Shown here piece after piece: positions 44,308 through 52,658 of a DNA stretch of 64,000 nt (positions within the stretch are counted from its first letter, which is position 1; every line of letters begins with the position of its first letter). The notes under the pieces were generated by a model. That model had not been told where the DNA came from. It saw only the letters and a list, made by a program, of their open reading frames with translations, and ran no database searches. Made by a program: the position numbers and the translations under genes. This DNA is from Pseudofulvibacter geojedonensis. Its GTDB lineage: Bacteria; Bacteroidota; Bacteroidia; Flavobacteriales; Flavobacteriaceae. Location of the stretch: contig NZ_JBHTJM010000009.1 of assembly GCF_042675745.1 (NCBI RefSeq), positions 434,001 to 498,000 of the forward strand, read 5' to 3'.

Positions 44308-44736
44308 ATGAAAATTGCTATTGGAAATGATCACGCTGGAACAGAATACAAATTCGAAGTCATAAAATTATTAGAGTCTAGAGGAATTGCTGTAACTAAT
44401 TACGGTACTAATGAAAATTCTAGTGTAGATTACCCAGATTTTGTACATCCAGTTGCACAAGATGTAGACAGTAACAAAGTAGATTTTGGTATTTTAATTT
44501 GTGGTAGTGGAAACGGAGTTTCTATGACTGCGAATAAGTATAAAAATGTTCGTGCTGGTTTATGTTGGACTAAAGAAATTACAGAGTTAACGCGTTTGCA
44601 TAACGATGCAAATATTTTAAGTATACCTGCTCGTTATACATCTTTACAGCAAGCTTTAGGTATGGTAGAAACATTTTTAGATACAGCTTTTGAAGGTGGG
44701 AGACACCAAAATAGAGTTGATAAAATTTCTTGTTAA
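44308..44736 (+). CDS. rpiB: Ribose 5-phosphate isomerase B
   Basis: 142-aa RpiB/LacAB-family isomerase that interconverts ribose 5-phosphate and ribulose 5-phosphate in the pentose phosphate pathway. The ATG at 44308 begins MKIAIGNDHAGTEYKFEVIKLL, the family start; an upstream TTG would add ten residues inside the promoter. Catalytic Cys lies in ICGSGNGVSMTANK, with the DYPDFVHPVAQ and GLCWTKEITELTRLHNDANIL blocks. It overlaps the following GNAT gene by one base (TAATG). Confidence 0.95.
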   Translation: MKIAIGNDHAGTEYKFEVIKLLESRGIAVTNYGTNENSSVDYPDFVHPVAQDVDSNKVDFGILICGSGNGVSMTANKYKNVRAGLCWTKEITELTRLHNDANILSIPARYTSLQQALGMVETFLDTAFEGGRHQNRVDKISC

Positions 44737-45176
44737 TGCTTACCTGGAAACGACTTTCTTTTACTGACTTTTCTATTGAGGAATTATACGATGTATTACA
44801 GTTACGCTCAGAAGTTTTTGTAGTTGAGCAAGACTGCGCATATCAAGATATAGATGGAAAAGATCAAAAAGCATTGCATATTTTAGGATATAAAGAGAAA
44901 GAACTGGTTGCTTATACTCGTTGCTTTAAACCAAACGATTATTTTAAGGAAGCTAGTTTTGGTAGAGTAATTATTAAAGAATCTGCTCGTTCATATGGTT
45001 TTGGTCACGATTTAATAAAAGAAACTTTAGCAGCTATAAAAGATGGGTATGACGAAACAACAATTCGTATATCTGCCCAAACTTATTTACTAAAGTTTTA
45101 CGAGTCTCATGGTTTTACTCAAGAAGGAGAAGGCTATTTAGAAGATGGGATTCCTCATGTGAATATGGTTAAATAA
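44736..45176 (+). CDS. ElaA-like GNAT acetyltransferase
   Basis: 146 aa from the ATG at 44736 (MLTWKRLSFTDFSIEELYDVLQLRSEVFVVEQDCAYQDIDGKD). This is the start and signature of ElaA-type GNAT acetyltransferases. The acetyl-CoA-binding motif A lies at about 75-90 (GRVIIKESARSYGFGHDLI). Acceptor unknown. It is coupled to rpiB by a TAATG overlap and ends at a bidirectional terminator. Confidence 0.9.
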   Translation: MLTWKRLSFTDFSIEELYDVLQLRSEVFVVEQDCAYQDIDGKDQKALHILGYKEKELVAYTRCFKPNDYFKEASFGRVIIKESARSYGFGHDLIKETLAAIKDGYDETTIRISAQTYLLKFYESHGFTQEGEGYLEDGIPHVNMVK

Positions 45177-45177
45177 A

Positions 45178-45200
45178 AAAGCCAACTAGTAGTTGGCTTT
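45178..45200. terminator. Bidirectional terminator
   Basis: AAAGCCAACT (45178-45187) with AGTTGGCTTT (45191-45200), loop AGT, A and T flanks. It sits on the last codons of the convergent OmpA-family gene. Confidence 0.88.
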
Positions 45201-46040
45201 ATATCTTCTGTTTTTTACAATATTTTTAATAATAATTTCTACACGTCTATCGTATTCTGCTCCTTTACCTAGAGGTACGGTTCTACGCATTCCTTTATAA
45301 CGCATTCTATCTTTTGCTATTCCTTTACGTCTTAAATAACTATAAACCGCTTTAGCCCTTGTGTGCGATAGATTTTGCTTTTTGGTTTTACGATCTATGG
45401 CATCTCTACCATATCGAGTACAACAAACATGACCTTGAATTTCAATATATAATTCAGGATTATCTGTTAAGATTTGAGCTAGTTTACGCAAGTGAGGGAA
45501 TGACTTTTCGGTAATCCAAGCATATCCTTCTTGAAAGTGAATGTTTTCTAAAACAAAACGATCACCTATATTAAAAGGTTCTACAAGCTTATTTTGTATT
45601 AAAGTTTCATTTACCTTAGGCTTTGGTATAATGGTTTTAATATCTACAGTAACTTTTCTATTTAAACCACGAATAATATCGGTTTCTACTTCATCAAATT
45701 TTCTAATTACAACTTCTCCTTTACCCTTGACAATTTTGAAGAGACTTTCATTTACTCCTAAACGAATTAATTCATTTTTAACATGCTTAGCTCTTTTAAT
45801 AGATAAATTCATGTTGTATTCATCTGATCCTCTGTCATCTGTATAACCATACATGGTTATTTCTATGATTTTTTCTTGGCCTAAGTTTTCTATAAAATTT
45901 TTAAGGGCACTTTTTTCTTTATCGTTTAAAGTATAAATAGCCGTATCGAAATATACATTGATATCTCTATGTTGTTTTTGAGCAAGAGATATAGAAGAAA
46001 CTAAAAGAAAAAGGCATACGTAAAAATGTTTCATACTCAA
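45186..46040 (-). CDS. Protein with two OmpA-like peptidoglycan-binding domains
   Basis: 284 aa with a signal peptide (VCLFLLVSSISLAQ). Two OmpA/MotB-like domains follow in tandem: residues about 22-120 (INVYFDTAIYTLNDKEKSAL, ITMYGYTDDRGSDEYNMNLSIKRAKHVKNELIRLG) and about 160-280 (IHFQEGYAWITEKSFPHLRKLAQIL, IEIQGHVCCTRYGRDAIDRKTKKQNLSHTRAKAVYSYLRRKGI). No beta-barrel domain is present. Tandem copies are less common than a single copy with a barrel. The role is presumably envelope anchoring to peptidoglycan. A TAGATTTG promoter element lies upstream (46053-46060). Confidence 0.85.
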   Translation of the reverse strand: MSMKHFYVCLFLLVSSISLAQKQHRDINVYFDTAIYTLNDKEKSALKNFIENLGQEKIIEITMYGYTDDRGSDEYNMNLSIKRAKHVKNELIRLGVNESLFKIVKGKGEVVIRKFDEVETDIIRGLNRKVTVDIKTIIPKPKVNETLIQNKLVEPFNIGDRFVLENIHFQEGYAWITEKSFPHLRKLAQILTDNPELYIEIQGHVCCTRYGRDAIDRKTKKQNLSHTRAKAVYSYLRRKGIAKDRMRYKGMRRTVPLGKGAEYDRRVEIIIKNIVKNRRYKANY

Positions 46041-46052
46041 TGGGGTTTGCTA

Positions 46053-46060
46053 CAAATCTA
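46053..46060 (-). promoter_or_regulatory. -7 promoter element of the OmpA-family gene
   Basis: TAGATTTG on the minus strand, 12 nt before the start of the OmpA-family gene, fits TAnnTTTG. No -33 element at the expected spacing. Confidence 0.4.
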
Positions 46061-46130
46061 CACAAAATTTTAGTACTAGTGTAGACAGTTCGTTATCCAG
46101 TAAGTAAACTAGACAAAAGTAGTGCCAAAA

Positions 46131-47756
46131 TTATTTTAATATGTTTTGATATTCTTTACTATTCATAATAGCAATTGCTTTTTGAATGGCTTCATGATTT
46201 TGAATGTGATAATGATACAAACCTTCTCTATAAAAATAACGCATTACCAACTGGTCTGCAAGTAAAGATTTTAGTTCTTCTTTATGAGTGTTTAAGGCGT
46301 TGTTTTTAGCATTTACAATAGCTGTTTCAAGGTTTTTTATATCTTGCTCTACACCAATTTCATCTTTTTCAGTTTGGCTTTTTAATCGCTCTAAAAGCTT
46401 TTCGGTTTTAGTTTTGTAATTAAAGTCACTGTTAATAACAAATTGCTTAAAAGATTCGTAATCCTTATCAGTAAAAGTAAAAGAACTTAAATCGTTAAAA
46501 GAGTTTTTATAATAAAAATCAGTACAAAAATTAAATAGAATTTGTTCTTGTATAAGTGCTTTAGAGATATTGCTTAAAGATTCATTATCTATTTTAATAT
46601 CTGGATCTACACCTCCACCATCATAGACAGTTCTTCCGTTTTTAGTTTTAAAGGCATTATAATCTTTTTCTTTTGTTTTTACAGCATTTCCCTTTTCATC
46701 TCTATTCCAATAATCTAAAGCTTGAATACATCTTCCAGAAGGAGTGTAATAACGAGAAATAGTTACTTTTAATTGAGTTCCATAAGTTAATTTTTTAGGA
46801 CGTTGTACCAATCCTTTTCCAAAACTTCTAGAACCTATAACAACAGCTCTATCTAGATCTTGTAATGCTCCAGAAACAATTTCACTTGCAGAAGCACTGC
46901 TTCCATTTACCAATACAACTAACGGAATTTCTGTATCTAAAGGATCATCTTTGGTTGTATAGACTTTATTGTACTTTTTAACTTTAGATTTAGTGGTAAC
47001 TATTACTTCTCCTTTTGGCACAAAAAGGTTTACAATTCTAATAGACTCTCTTAAAAGCCCTCCTGGATTACCTCTTAAATCTAAAATTAATTGTGTAGCA
47101 CCTTCGGTTTTTAAATCTACAACAGCTTTTTTAGTTTGTGCAAAAGCTTTGCTATTAAATTTTTTAAGAACAATGTATCCGGTGTTTTCATTAATTTTCT
47201 TTGAAAAAGGAACAGCGTCTATGTCTATTGCAGATCTAGTTAAAGTTGTTTTATGTTCTTTTCCTTGTCGTAAATAAGTTATTTCTACAGTTGAATTTGG
47301 AGCTCCTTTTAATAAAGTTCCAGTATCTTCTTTAAAATCGGATACTTTTATATTATCTACTTGTATAATTTCATCACCAGCTTTTAAGCCTGCTTTATCT
47401 GCAGGATAATCTTTAAATGGTTCAGTAACGAATAATCGTCCATTTTTTCTGTTAATTCCAGCACCAATTCCAGTATACTCTCCAGAGTTATTAATCTTAT
47501 AAGATTCTACATCTTGTTCGTTATGAAACTTAGTATAAGGATCTAAATCGTTTAACATGCTTTTTATAGCAGTATCCATTAAATCACCAGGGTTGGTTTC
47601 ATCAACATAGTTCATGTTGAGCTCTTTAAACAAAGTAGTAAAGATTTCTATTTGTTTAGCAATTTCAAAAAAGTCGTTTTTAAATGCTGAGGTTGAGATA
47701 AAAATTCCGATAGCTAAAACTGGAATCAAAACCCTCTTTTTTAGTAGTGATTTCAT
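46131..47756 (-). CDS. Periplasmic CtpA-type S41 peptidase
   Basis: 541 aa from the ATG at 47754-47756, which gives the signal anchor MKSLLKKRVLIPVLAIGIFIST; the ORF continues 23 codons upstream but that extension lacks sense. A PDZ domain (about 80-160, GIGAGINRKNGRLFVTEPFKDYPADKAGLKAGDEIIQV) precedes the S41 peptidase core (about 180-370). The catalytic Ser lies in VNGSSASASEIVSGAL and the Lys in GSRSFGKGLVQ. The C-terminus adds a helical region. Carboxy-terminal processing proteases act on periplasmic substrates. In flavobacteria this gene usually follows rnpA; here a T9SS gene has come between them. Confidence 0.93.
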   Translation of the reverse strand: MKSLLKKRVLIPVLAIGIFISTSAFKNDFFEIAKQIEIFTTLFKELNMNYVDETNPGDLMDTAIKSMLNDLDPYTKFHNEQDVESYKINNSGEYTGIGAGINRKNGRLFVTEPFKDYPADKAGLKAGDEIIQVDNIKVSDFKEDTGTLLKGAPNSTVEITYLRQGKEHKTTLTRSAIDIDAVPFSKKINENTGYIVLKKFNSKAFAQTKKAVVDLKTEGATQLILDLRGNPGGLLRESIRIVNLFVPKGEVIVTTKSKVKKYNKVYTTKDDPLDTEIPLVVLVNGSSASASEIVSGALQDLDRAVVIGSRSFGKGLVQRPKKLTYGTQLKVTISRYYTPSGRCIQALDYWNRDEKGNAVKTKEKDYNAFKTKNGRTVYDGGGVDPDIKIDNESLSNISKALIQEQILFNFCTDFYYKNSFNDLSSFTFTDKDYESFKQFVINSDFNYKTKTEKLLERLKSQTEKDEIGVEQDIKNLETAIVNAKNNALNTHKEELKSLLADQLVMRYFYREGLYHYHIQNHEAIQKAIAIMNSKEYQNILK

Positions 47757-47831
47757 ATAATTATGTTGTAATAGCAGCAGCAAAATCTGCTGATTATATT
47801 TCTTCTTTTCTTTAAAGTTTTGCAAAACTTT

Positions 47832-47925
47832 TTGTTTTGTATAAACTCAAAGTTAGGCTCATCTCTACCAAGATACAAAAACAAGTAAATATATTAGCTC
47901 ATCTCTTTTATATTAACAAAGTTTT
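47832..47925 (-). pseudogene. Decayed 3' fragment of rnpA
   Basis: On the minus strand this stretch encodes FLYLGRDEPNFEFIQNK, clearly homologous to FLYLGKEEPNFEFVESK near the end of intact RnpA (48896-49273). DNA similarity reaches further upstream (GTTAATATAAAA against GTTAATAGAAAA), but with a one-base deletion and a stop, so it is not coding. It sits directly before the S41 gene, where the original rnpA end would be expected. See the T9SS gene inserted between. Confidence 0.72.
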
Positions 47926-47936
47926 AATTAAAAAAG

Positions 47937-47972
47937 AAAAGACACTATGAGTATTTATTCATAGTGCCTTTT
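47937..47972 (-). terminator. Terminator of the T9SS discoidin-like gene
   Basis: 14-bp stem with one mismatch (47937-47950 with 47959-47972), CACTATGA/TCATAGTG core, with A/T flanks, 24 nt past the stop codon. Confidence 0.82.
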
Positions 47973-47995
47973 ATAAAAAGTTTTTTGCTAAAAAA

Positions 47996-48763
47996 TTATA
48001 GGATTACTATTTTTTTAATGACGGTTGAATTACTTGAAGTAATATGAATAAAGTAAACCCCTGAGGTAACATTTTTTAGATAAATATTCTGTTGCTCACT
48101 AAAGTTGCTCATATCAATATTTTTAATAAACTTTCCAGTAAGATTATATACCCTAGCGCTTAAAAGTTTTTCATTACCGGAATAATTTATTTTAAAGTTG
48201 CCTCTTGATGGATTGGGGTGAATTTTTAAGTTATTATCTGATAAATAGTTTTCACTTATGTTTAAATTAGGTTCGATTAATTGTACTTCTGCAACTTGAA
48301 TAATTCCTTCGACATTATTACATTCGTTATCAGAAAAATTGATTCTATAATAAGAATAGGATGTACTATTAGTAAACGTTAAAGTTCGTTTAAAAAATCT
48401 AGTAGATATACAAGGAATAACACCTGAAGCTATGCTAGTAAAATTAGTTCCGTCATTAGAACCCAAAACCTCAAAGTCTTGAGGGTCTCTACCTTCAGCA
48501 TCATTAGCAGTCGTAATTTCTATAGAAGTTGCTATTCTGCTAGTGCCACCCAAATCTACAGTAAAGCCAGTACCATCTGTTTCGTCGAAATCTAATAATT
48601 TAGTATTGATATCTCCATCAATAATTTTATCTACTTCCTCACCAGAGGGCGAGTTGAGCACATTGTATTCAACAATAGTCATTGAGGGGTTAAAAATTGG
48701 TGTTTGTGCTTTTGAATTATAAAATATTAATAACACAAAAATAAATAATAGTTCTTTTTTCAT
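47996..48763 (-). CDS. Secreted discoidin-like domain protein with T9SS sorting domain
   Basis: 255 aa with a signal peptide (FIFVLLIFYNSKAQ). Residues about 25-165 fit an F5/8 type C (discoidin-like) carbohydrate-binding fold: IIDGDINTKLLDF, GFTVDLGGTSRIATSIEITTANDAEGRDPQDFEVLGSNDGTNFTSI, SYSYYRINFSDNECNNVEGIIQVAEVQL. The last 75 residues are a T9SS type A sorting domain (LKIHPNPSRGNFKINY ... GVYFIHITSSN ... KKIVIL). It may bind surface polysaccharide. It stands between rnpA and S41 with its own terminator and looks like an insertion. Confidence 0.87.
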   Translation of the reverse strand: MKKELLFIFVLLIFYNSKAQTPIFNPSMTIVEYNVLNSPSGEEVDKIIDGDINTKLLDFDETDGTGFTVDLGGTSRIATSIEITTANDAEGRDPQDFEVLGSNDGTNFTSIASGVIPCISTRFFKRTLTFTNSTSYSYYRINFSDNECNNVEGIIQVAEVQLIEPNLNISENYLSDNNLKIHPNPSRGNFKINYSGNEKLLSARVYNLTGKFIKNIDMSNFSEQQNIYLKNVTSGVYFIHITSSNSTVIKKIVIL

Positions 48764-48895
48764 GATTAAGCTTAATTAAAAAGCATAATTATAAAAGAGT
48801 GAATAGTTATTATTAAAAAATGGGATATGTTATTCCTCTTAGGGGATAAAAAAGTAATTATTTAGACCTTCATTGAAATGCTCAAAAAAATCAAA

Positions 48896-49273
48896 TTAAG
48901 ATAGTTCTTCTCTTTCTGTAAACTTTAGTAAAACCTTTTTCATTTTGGATTCTACAAACTCAAAATTAGGTTCCTCTTTACCAAGATACAAAAACATGCA
49001 CACATATTGTGTGTCTAGCTTTTCTATTAACGAAGCCTTATGAAGGCGGTAACTTTCTCGTAGTAATCTTTTAATGCGGTTACGATCTACAGCTTTTTTA
49101 AAATTTCTTTTTGAAACAGAAACTCCAGCTTTTAATTTTACGGCATCTTCAAACGGAATTTTTGCATAAATCATCTTAACAGGAAAAGCATTAACTGATT
49201 GTCCGTTACGAAATAATTCGTCTATCAGCTTTTTACTTTTTAGCTTTTCTATGTTTTGAAAAGATTGATTCAT
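48896..49273 (-). CDS. rnpA: Ribonuclease P protein component
   Basis: 125-aa basic protein subunit of RNase P, which matures the 5' end of tRNAs. FRNGQSVNAFPVKMIYAKIPFEDAVKLKAGVSVSKRNFKKAVDRNRIKRLLRESYRLHK contains the RNR motif (KRNFKKAVDRNRIKRLLRE). The length is normal, so the gene is intact. A diverged copy of its last 30 codons lies at 47832-47925. Confidence 0.96.
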   Translation of the reverse strand: MNQSFQNIEKLKSKKLIDELFRNGQSVNAFPVKMIYAKIPFEDAVKLKAGVSVSKRNFKKAVDRNRIKRLLRESYRLHKASLIEKLDTQYVCMFLYLGKEEPNFEFVESKMKKVLLKFTEREELS

Positions 49274-49324
49274 TCGGTAAAAATAAAAAAGTCTAGTGCA
49301 ATAAGAATTGAAAAACCATAAAAC

Positions 49325-50122
49325 TTAGAATCTGTAATTACAACCAAAACCTATAGAAGGGTTTTTAACGCCAGCTAGATTGTAATTGTAATAACCAATA
49401 AAGGGACTAAATTGTTTGATATGATAATTCAATTGTAATTTTAATTCATTAATGGCTTGAGCATTTACAAAATTTTGTTGCCAAGTAAACGACAAACTAA
49501 TTGGGTTTACAGGGAATATTTCTATTCCAGTTGCATATGAAAAACCAACTTTTTTAACTTCATTAGCAATATAAGATAACCCGATACCCCAATAAGCCGT
49601 TACATATTTTTCTCGAATTCTATAGTAATTGAAGAGCAAAGAACTAATATCTAAGTATTCTGTTTCTCCAAAGTATTTTTCAAATAAATGCAAGTGTTTT
49701 AATTCTGCTCCAATTAGTGGGGTAAAGCGATAATTTACATCAATATTAAGTCCTTTTACGGCGTCTTTACTACTTATATAATAACTGTTTATATGTAATA
49801 AACTGTTTTTATAGTTTTCTTGCTTGTAGTTTGTACTATATTCTCCTTGATAGCCATTGTAATACGGGAAAGGAACTATTGATCTATCTTCTGCCTCACC
49901 TAGAACGGTATGTGTTCCAATCCATATTATGGGTTCAATTAATAAGTCAACTAAAAAAGTGTTTTTAGAGCTAGAAGAACTACTAGAATTACTTGTTGTA
50001 CTAGTATTAGATGTAAAAGAATTATCAGAAAGATTACTCTTAGCTTTTTTTAATTTACTCTGAGCGAAATTTATTTGACTAAAAAAGAGTGTAATGATTA
50101 ACAGTTTAAATATTGGTTGCAT
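49325..50122 (-). CDS. Outer-membrane beta-barrel protein of unknown function
   Basis: 265 aa from the ATG at 50120-50122, which starts the signal peptide MQPIFKLLIITLFFSQINFAQ; a start 30 nt upstream is less likely. After a Ser/Thr-rich stretch (about 22-50) come alternating strands with aromatic girdles (LLNYYRIREKYVTAYWGIGLSYI, FSPFIGYYNYNLAGVKNPSIGFGCNYRF) ending in Phe, the mark of an outer-membrane barrel. I do not recognise the family. It follows the phospholipase-D gene by 50 nt. Confidence 0.68.
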   Translation of the reverse strand: MQPIFKLLIITLFFSQINFAQSKLKKAKSNLSDNSFTSNTSTTSNSSSSSSSKNTFLVDLLIEPIIWIGTHTVLGEAEDRSIVPFPYYNGYQGEYSTNYKQENYKNSLLHINSYYISSKDAVKGLNIDVNYRFTPLIGAELKHLHLFEKYFGETEYLDISSLLFNYYRIREKYVTAYWGIGLSYIANEVKKVGFSYATGIEIFPVNPISLSFTWQQNFVNAQAINELKLQLNYHIKQFSPFIGYYNYNLAGVKNPSIGFGCNYRF

Positions 50123-50172
50123 AGCTAGAAATAATTTCCAGTTATGAATCAAAATTTATACCATTGTGAGTA

Positions 50173-51696
50173 TTATAAAATCTCTTTAGGTATAATTTTT
50201 CTAGACCAAGTTTTTAGGCGTTTGTATTTACTCACTTGGTTATCTGGATTAAAATCTAAAGTTGTTTCCCAAGCATTCTCGGGTTTAAATTCTTCTTCCA
50301 TACCTTGTAAGACACCTTTAGCAATTTTTCTTGAAGGAATTATAGTAATACACTCGGTATTTAAGTTGGCACTTCTAGGATCTAAGTTAAAAGTCCCTAT
50401 AACGGTTGTTTTTTTGTCTACAACCATTGTTTTAGCGTGCAAACCAAATATAGGTTTATGTTGCAAGGTATCTTGAATTTCTCCAGTTAATAGTTGGGTT
50501 CTAATGGCAGCATTAGGCTTAAATTCAAAAATTCTAACTCCAGTTTTTAAAAGTTCTTTTCTATTAGATTGATAACTACTAAAAGCTTCAACATTATCTG
50601 TAGAAGCAAGACTATTGGTGAGAATTCTAATCTTAACCCCTCTATTGGTTGCTTCTTTAAATAAGGTTTGACCCAGTTTTGTGGTTATTAAGTATGGAGT
50701 TTGAATGTCTATAGAAGATTGAGCATTTTTAACCAAATTAATTAAAGCATCAGTAGATTTTCCTCCACCTGTTAAACCTTCACTACCATCATTTTTCCCA
50801 GGAAAATCGGAAACATATTCTACATGATCTAGCCAAACCAGTTCACCAGATTGTTGAATGTTTTTAAAGGTGTCGGGTAAGTTTTCAATCCTTTTTCTTA
50901 CTTGAGGCCAAAAGTTATCTGGATTACAAGCATATTCATGTAGCTGATTAAAGTTGGTTTTTTCTTTTTTAGAATTTTCAATAACTAAATGGGCATTTAT
51001 ACTCAATGAGCTATTCCAGAAATGATTGAAAGATTTACCAATATTTTTTGTTTCTTTTCCTAGCAACAAAACATCTCTATCTCTAAAGTTGTATCGATGA
51101 TCGTAATCAAAATATTCATCAGCTATATTTCTACCACCAGTAATAACTACCTTATCATCAACCATAAAAACTTTATTGTGCATTCTCTGATTGGCAACAG
51201 TAAAATCGGTAGCAAACTTTTTAACCCTGCTGTAAAGATTTTTTCCTAAGTTAACCCCTGGGTTGTATATTTTAATATTAATGTTTTCGTGAGCGTTAAG
51301 AGCTAAAACATCTTGCTCATCAGCGTCAACCATAATATCATCAACTAGTATACGAACCTTTACACCTCTATCAGCAGCTCTAACTAAATAATCACAAGCT
51401 ATAAGTCCAACATTATCTGTAGAGAAAATAAAGTATTGAATATCGATGGTTTTTTCTGCATATTCACTTAACCATGCTCTAGCAACCATAGAACCACTTC
51501 CGTCTTCTAAAACATATACACCCGTTTTAGATTTCATTAATTCTTTTACAGGCTCGAGTTCTGTACTAAGACTTAAGGAATCATTCCTGTGAATTTTAGA
51601 GCAAAAATCAGATGGGGTGTTAATAGATTCTTTCTTTTCTTGTGAGCAAGAAATAAAAAGTAAGATTAATAATAAGTAGTTAAGTTTTAAAACCAC
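50173..51696 (-). CDS. Phospholipase D-family lipoprotein (cardiolipin-synthase-like)
   Basis: 507 aa with lipobox ISC (Cys17). Both HKD catalytic motifs are intact: H173-x-K175-x4-D180 (HNKVFMVDDKVVITGGRN) and H420-x-K422-x4-D427 (HAKTMVVDKKTTVIGTFNLDPRS). This matches the YmdC/PLD-family cardiolipin synthases, here as a membrane-anchored periplasmic protein. It starts 9 nt after the psd stop, so both probably form a phospholipid-metabolism pair. Confidence 0.9.
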   Translation of the reverse strand: MVLKLNYLLLILLFISCSQEKKESINTPSDFCSKIHRNDSLSLSTELEPVKELMKSKTGVYVLEDGSGSMVARAWLSEYAEKTIDIQYFIFSTDNVGLIACDYLVRAADRGVKVRILVDDIMVDADEQDVLALNAHENINIKIYNPGVNLGKNLYSRVKKFATDFTVANQRMHNKVFMVDDKVVITGGRNIADEYFDYDHRYNFRDRDVLLLGKETKNIGKSFNHFWNSSLSINAHLVIENSKKEKTNFNQLHEYACNPDNFWPQVRKRIENLPDTFKNIQQSGELVWLDHVEYVSDFPGKNDGSEGLTGGGKSTDALINLVKNAQSSIDIQTPYLITTKLGQTLFKEATNRGVKIRILTNSLASTDNVEAFSSYQSNRKELLKTGVRIFEFKPNAAIRTQLLTGEIQDTLQHKPIFGLHAKTMVVDKKTTVIGTFNLDPRSANLNTECITIIPSRKIAKGVLQGMEEEFKPENAWETTLDFNPDNQVSKYKRLKTWSRKIIPKEIL

Positions 51697-51705
51697 AATC
51701 CAAAT

Positions 51706-52593
51706 TTATTGTCCGATAGTCTCGCCCATTTTTACAAATGTTTCTATTTTGTTTCGGGTATTTTCTAAGATATCTGCATCTATGGTAAGTTTGTTTTTGT
51801 TTACCAGTACTACTATGGTAGAACCTCCAAAAGCAAAGTACCCCATTTCATCTCCTTTTTTTACAGGTTGATTAGCATGGTAAGTTTCTATAATACTTCC
51901 TACCATTGTAGCCCCAACAGGAGCAATAACCATTTCGCCTTTATCTGGAGTGTCTAATAGGCAATACTCGCGTTTATTTTCGCAAAATACTTTGGTAAAG
52001 TTACTAGCCAATGCATATGGAGAAACCGAATAGTAATGACCTTTTATTTTTGTCATTTCTGAAGGAGTTCCTGCATAAGGAAAATGATATCGATGGTAAT
52101 CGTTAGGAGCTAATCTAAGAATTAACATAGATGAGTCTTTATGTTTTTCAGCTAAGTTAGCATCGTTTAAAAACTCAGGAAGGGTAAATTTTCTTCCTTT
52201 AACAAAAAAGTTATGTACGTCTGAAACATTTTCAAAAGCTAAAAGCTTACCATCTCCAGGAGAAACAAAACCACTGCCAATAGGTCTAGCATTTGGTTTT
52301 AACTTTCTATAAAAAAAGTCGTTAAACGAAGTAAACTCTTCTATAGATTTTACAGATTCAGACATATCAATTCCTAATTGATTTACAAAGCCAGTAATTT
52401 TTTTTGTAGAAGCAGCTTTGTTCATTTTTCGTCCATAAATTTCTGAAATCAGTTTACGTTTAGCTAGTGGTAAAACGGCTGTCTTACCAAAAGGATTATC
52501 ATATAAAAACTTTAATAAACCTTCAGAAGGAGGAGTTTCTGTTATGGTTTTTCCAGTTGTTCTATCAAGAAATGTAATTGATTTCATTTTCAT
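51706..52593 (-). CDS. psd: Phosphatidylserine decarboxylase proenzyme
   Basis: 295-aa enzyme that makes phosphatidylethanolamine from phosphatidylserine at the inner membrane. The self-cleavage motif is FGGST (255-259), with cleavage between G257 and S258 giving the pyruvoyl group. Asp113 in SPGDGKL and the His-rich block NDYHRYHFPYAG (164-175) are conserved. Its length and order match type I Psd. It is co-transcribed with the downstream PLD gene. A TATATTTG element is seen 31 nt upstream. Confidence 0.94.
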   Translation of the reverse strand: MKMKSITFLDRTTGKTITETPPSEGLLKFLYDNPFGKTAVLPLAKRKLISEIYGRKMNKAASTKKITGFVNQLGIDMSESVKSIEEFTSFNDFFYRKLKPNARPIGSGFVSPGDGKLLAFENVSDVHNFFVKGRKFTLPEFLNDANLAEKHKDSSMLILRLAPNDYHRYHFPYAGTPSEMTKIKGHYYSVSPYALASNFTKVFCENKREYCLLDTPDKGEMVIAPVGATMVGSIIETYHANQPVKKGDEMGYFAFGGSTIVVLVNKNKLTIDADILENTRNKIETFVKMGETIGQ

Positions 52594-52624
52594 GGGTTAG
52601 ATAGTTCTCTAATGCTTAGATAGA

Positions 52625-52632
52625 CAAATATA
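52625..52632 (-). promoter_or_regulatory. -7 promoter element of psd
   Basis: TATATTTG on the minus strand 31 nt before the psd ATG fits TAnnTTTG. No -33 TTG seen. Confidence 0.4.
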
Positions 52633-52658
52633 GTTTTTTTAAAATATGAAGATAAGGT

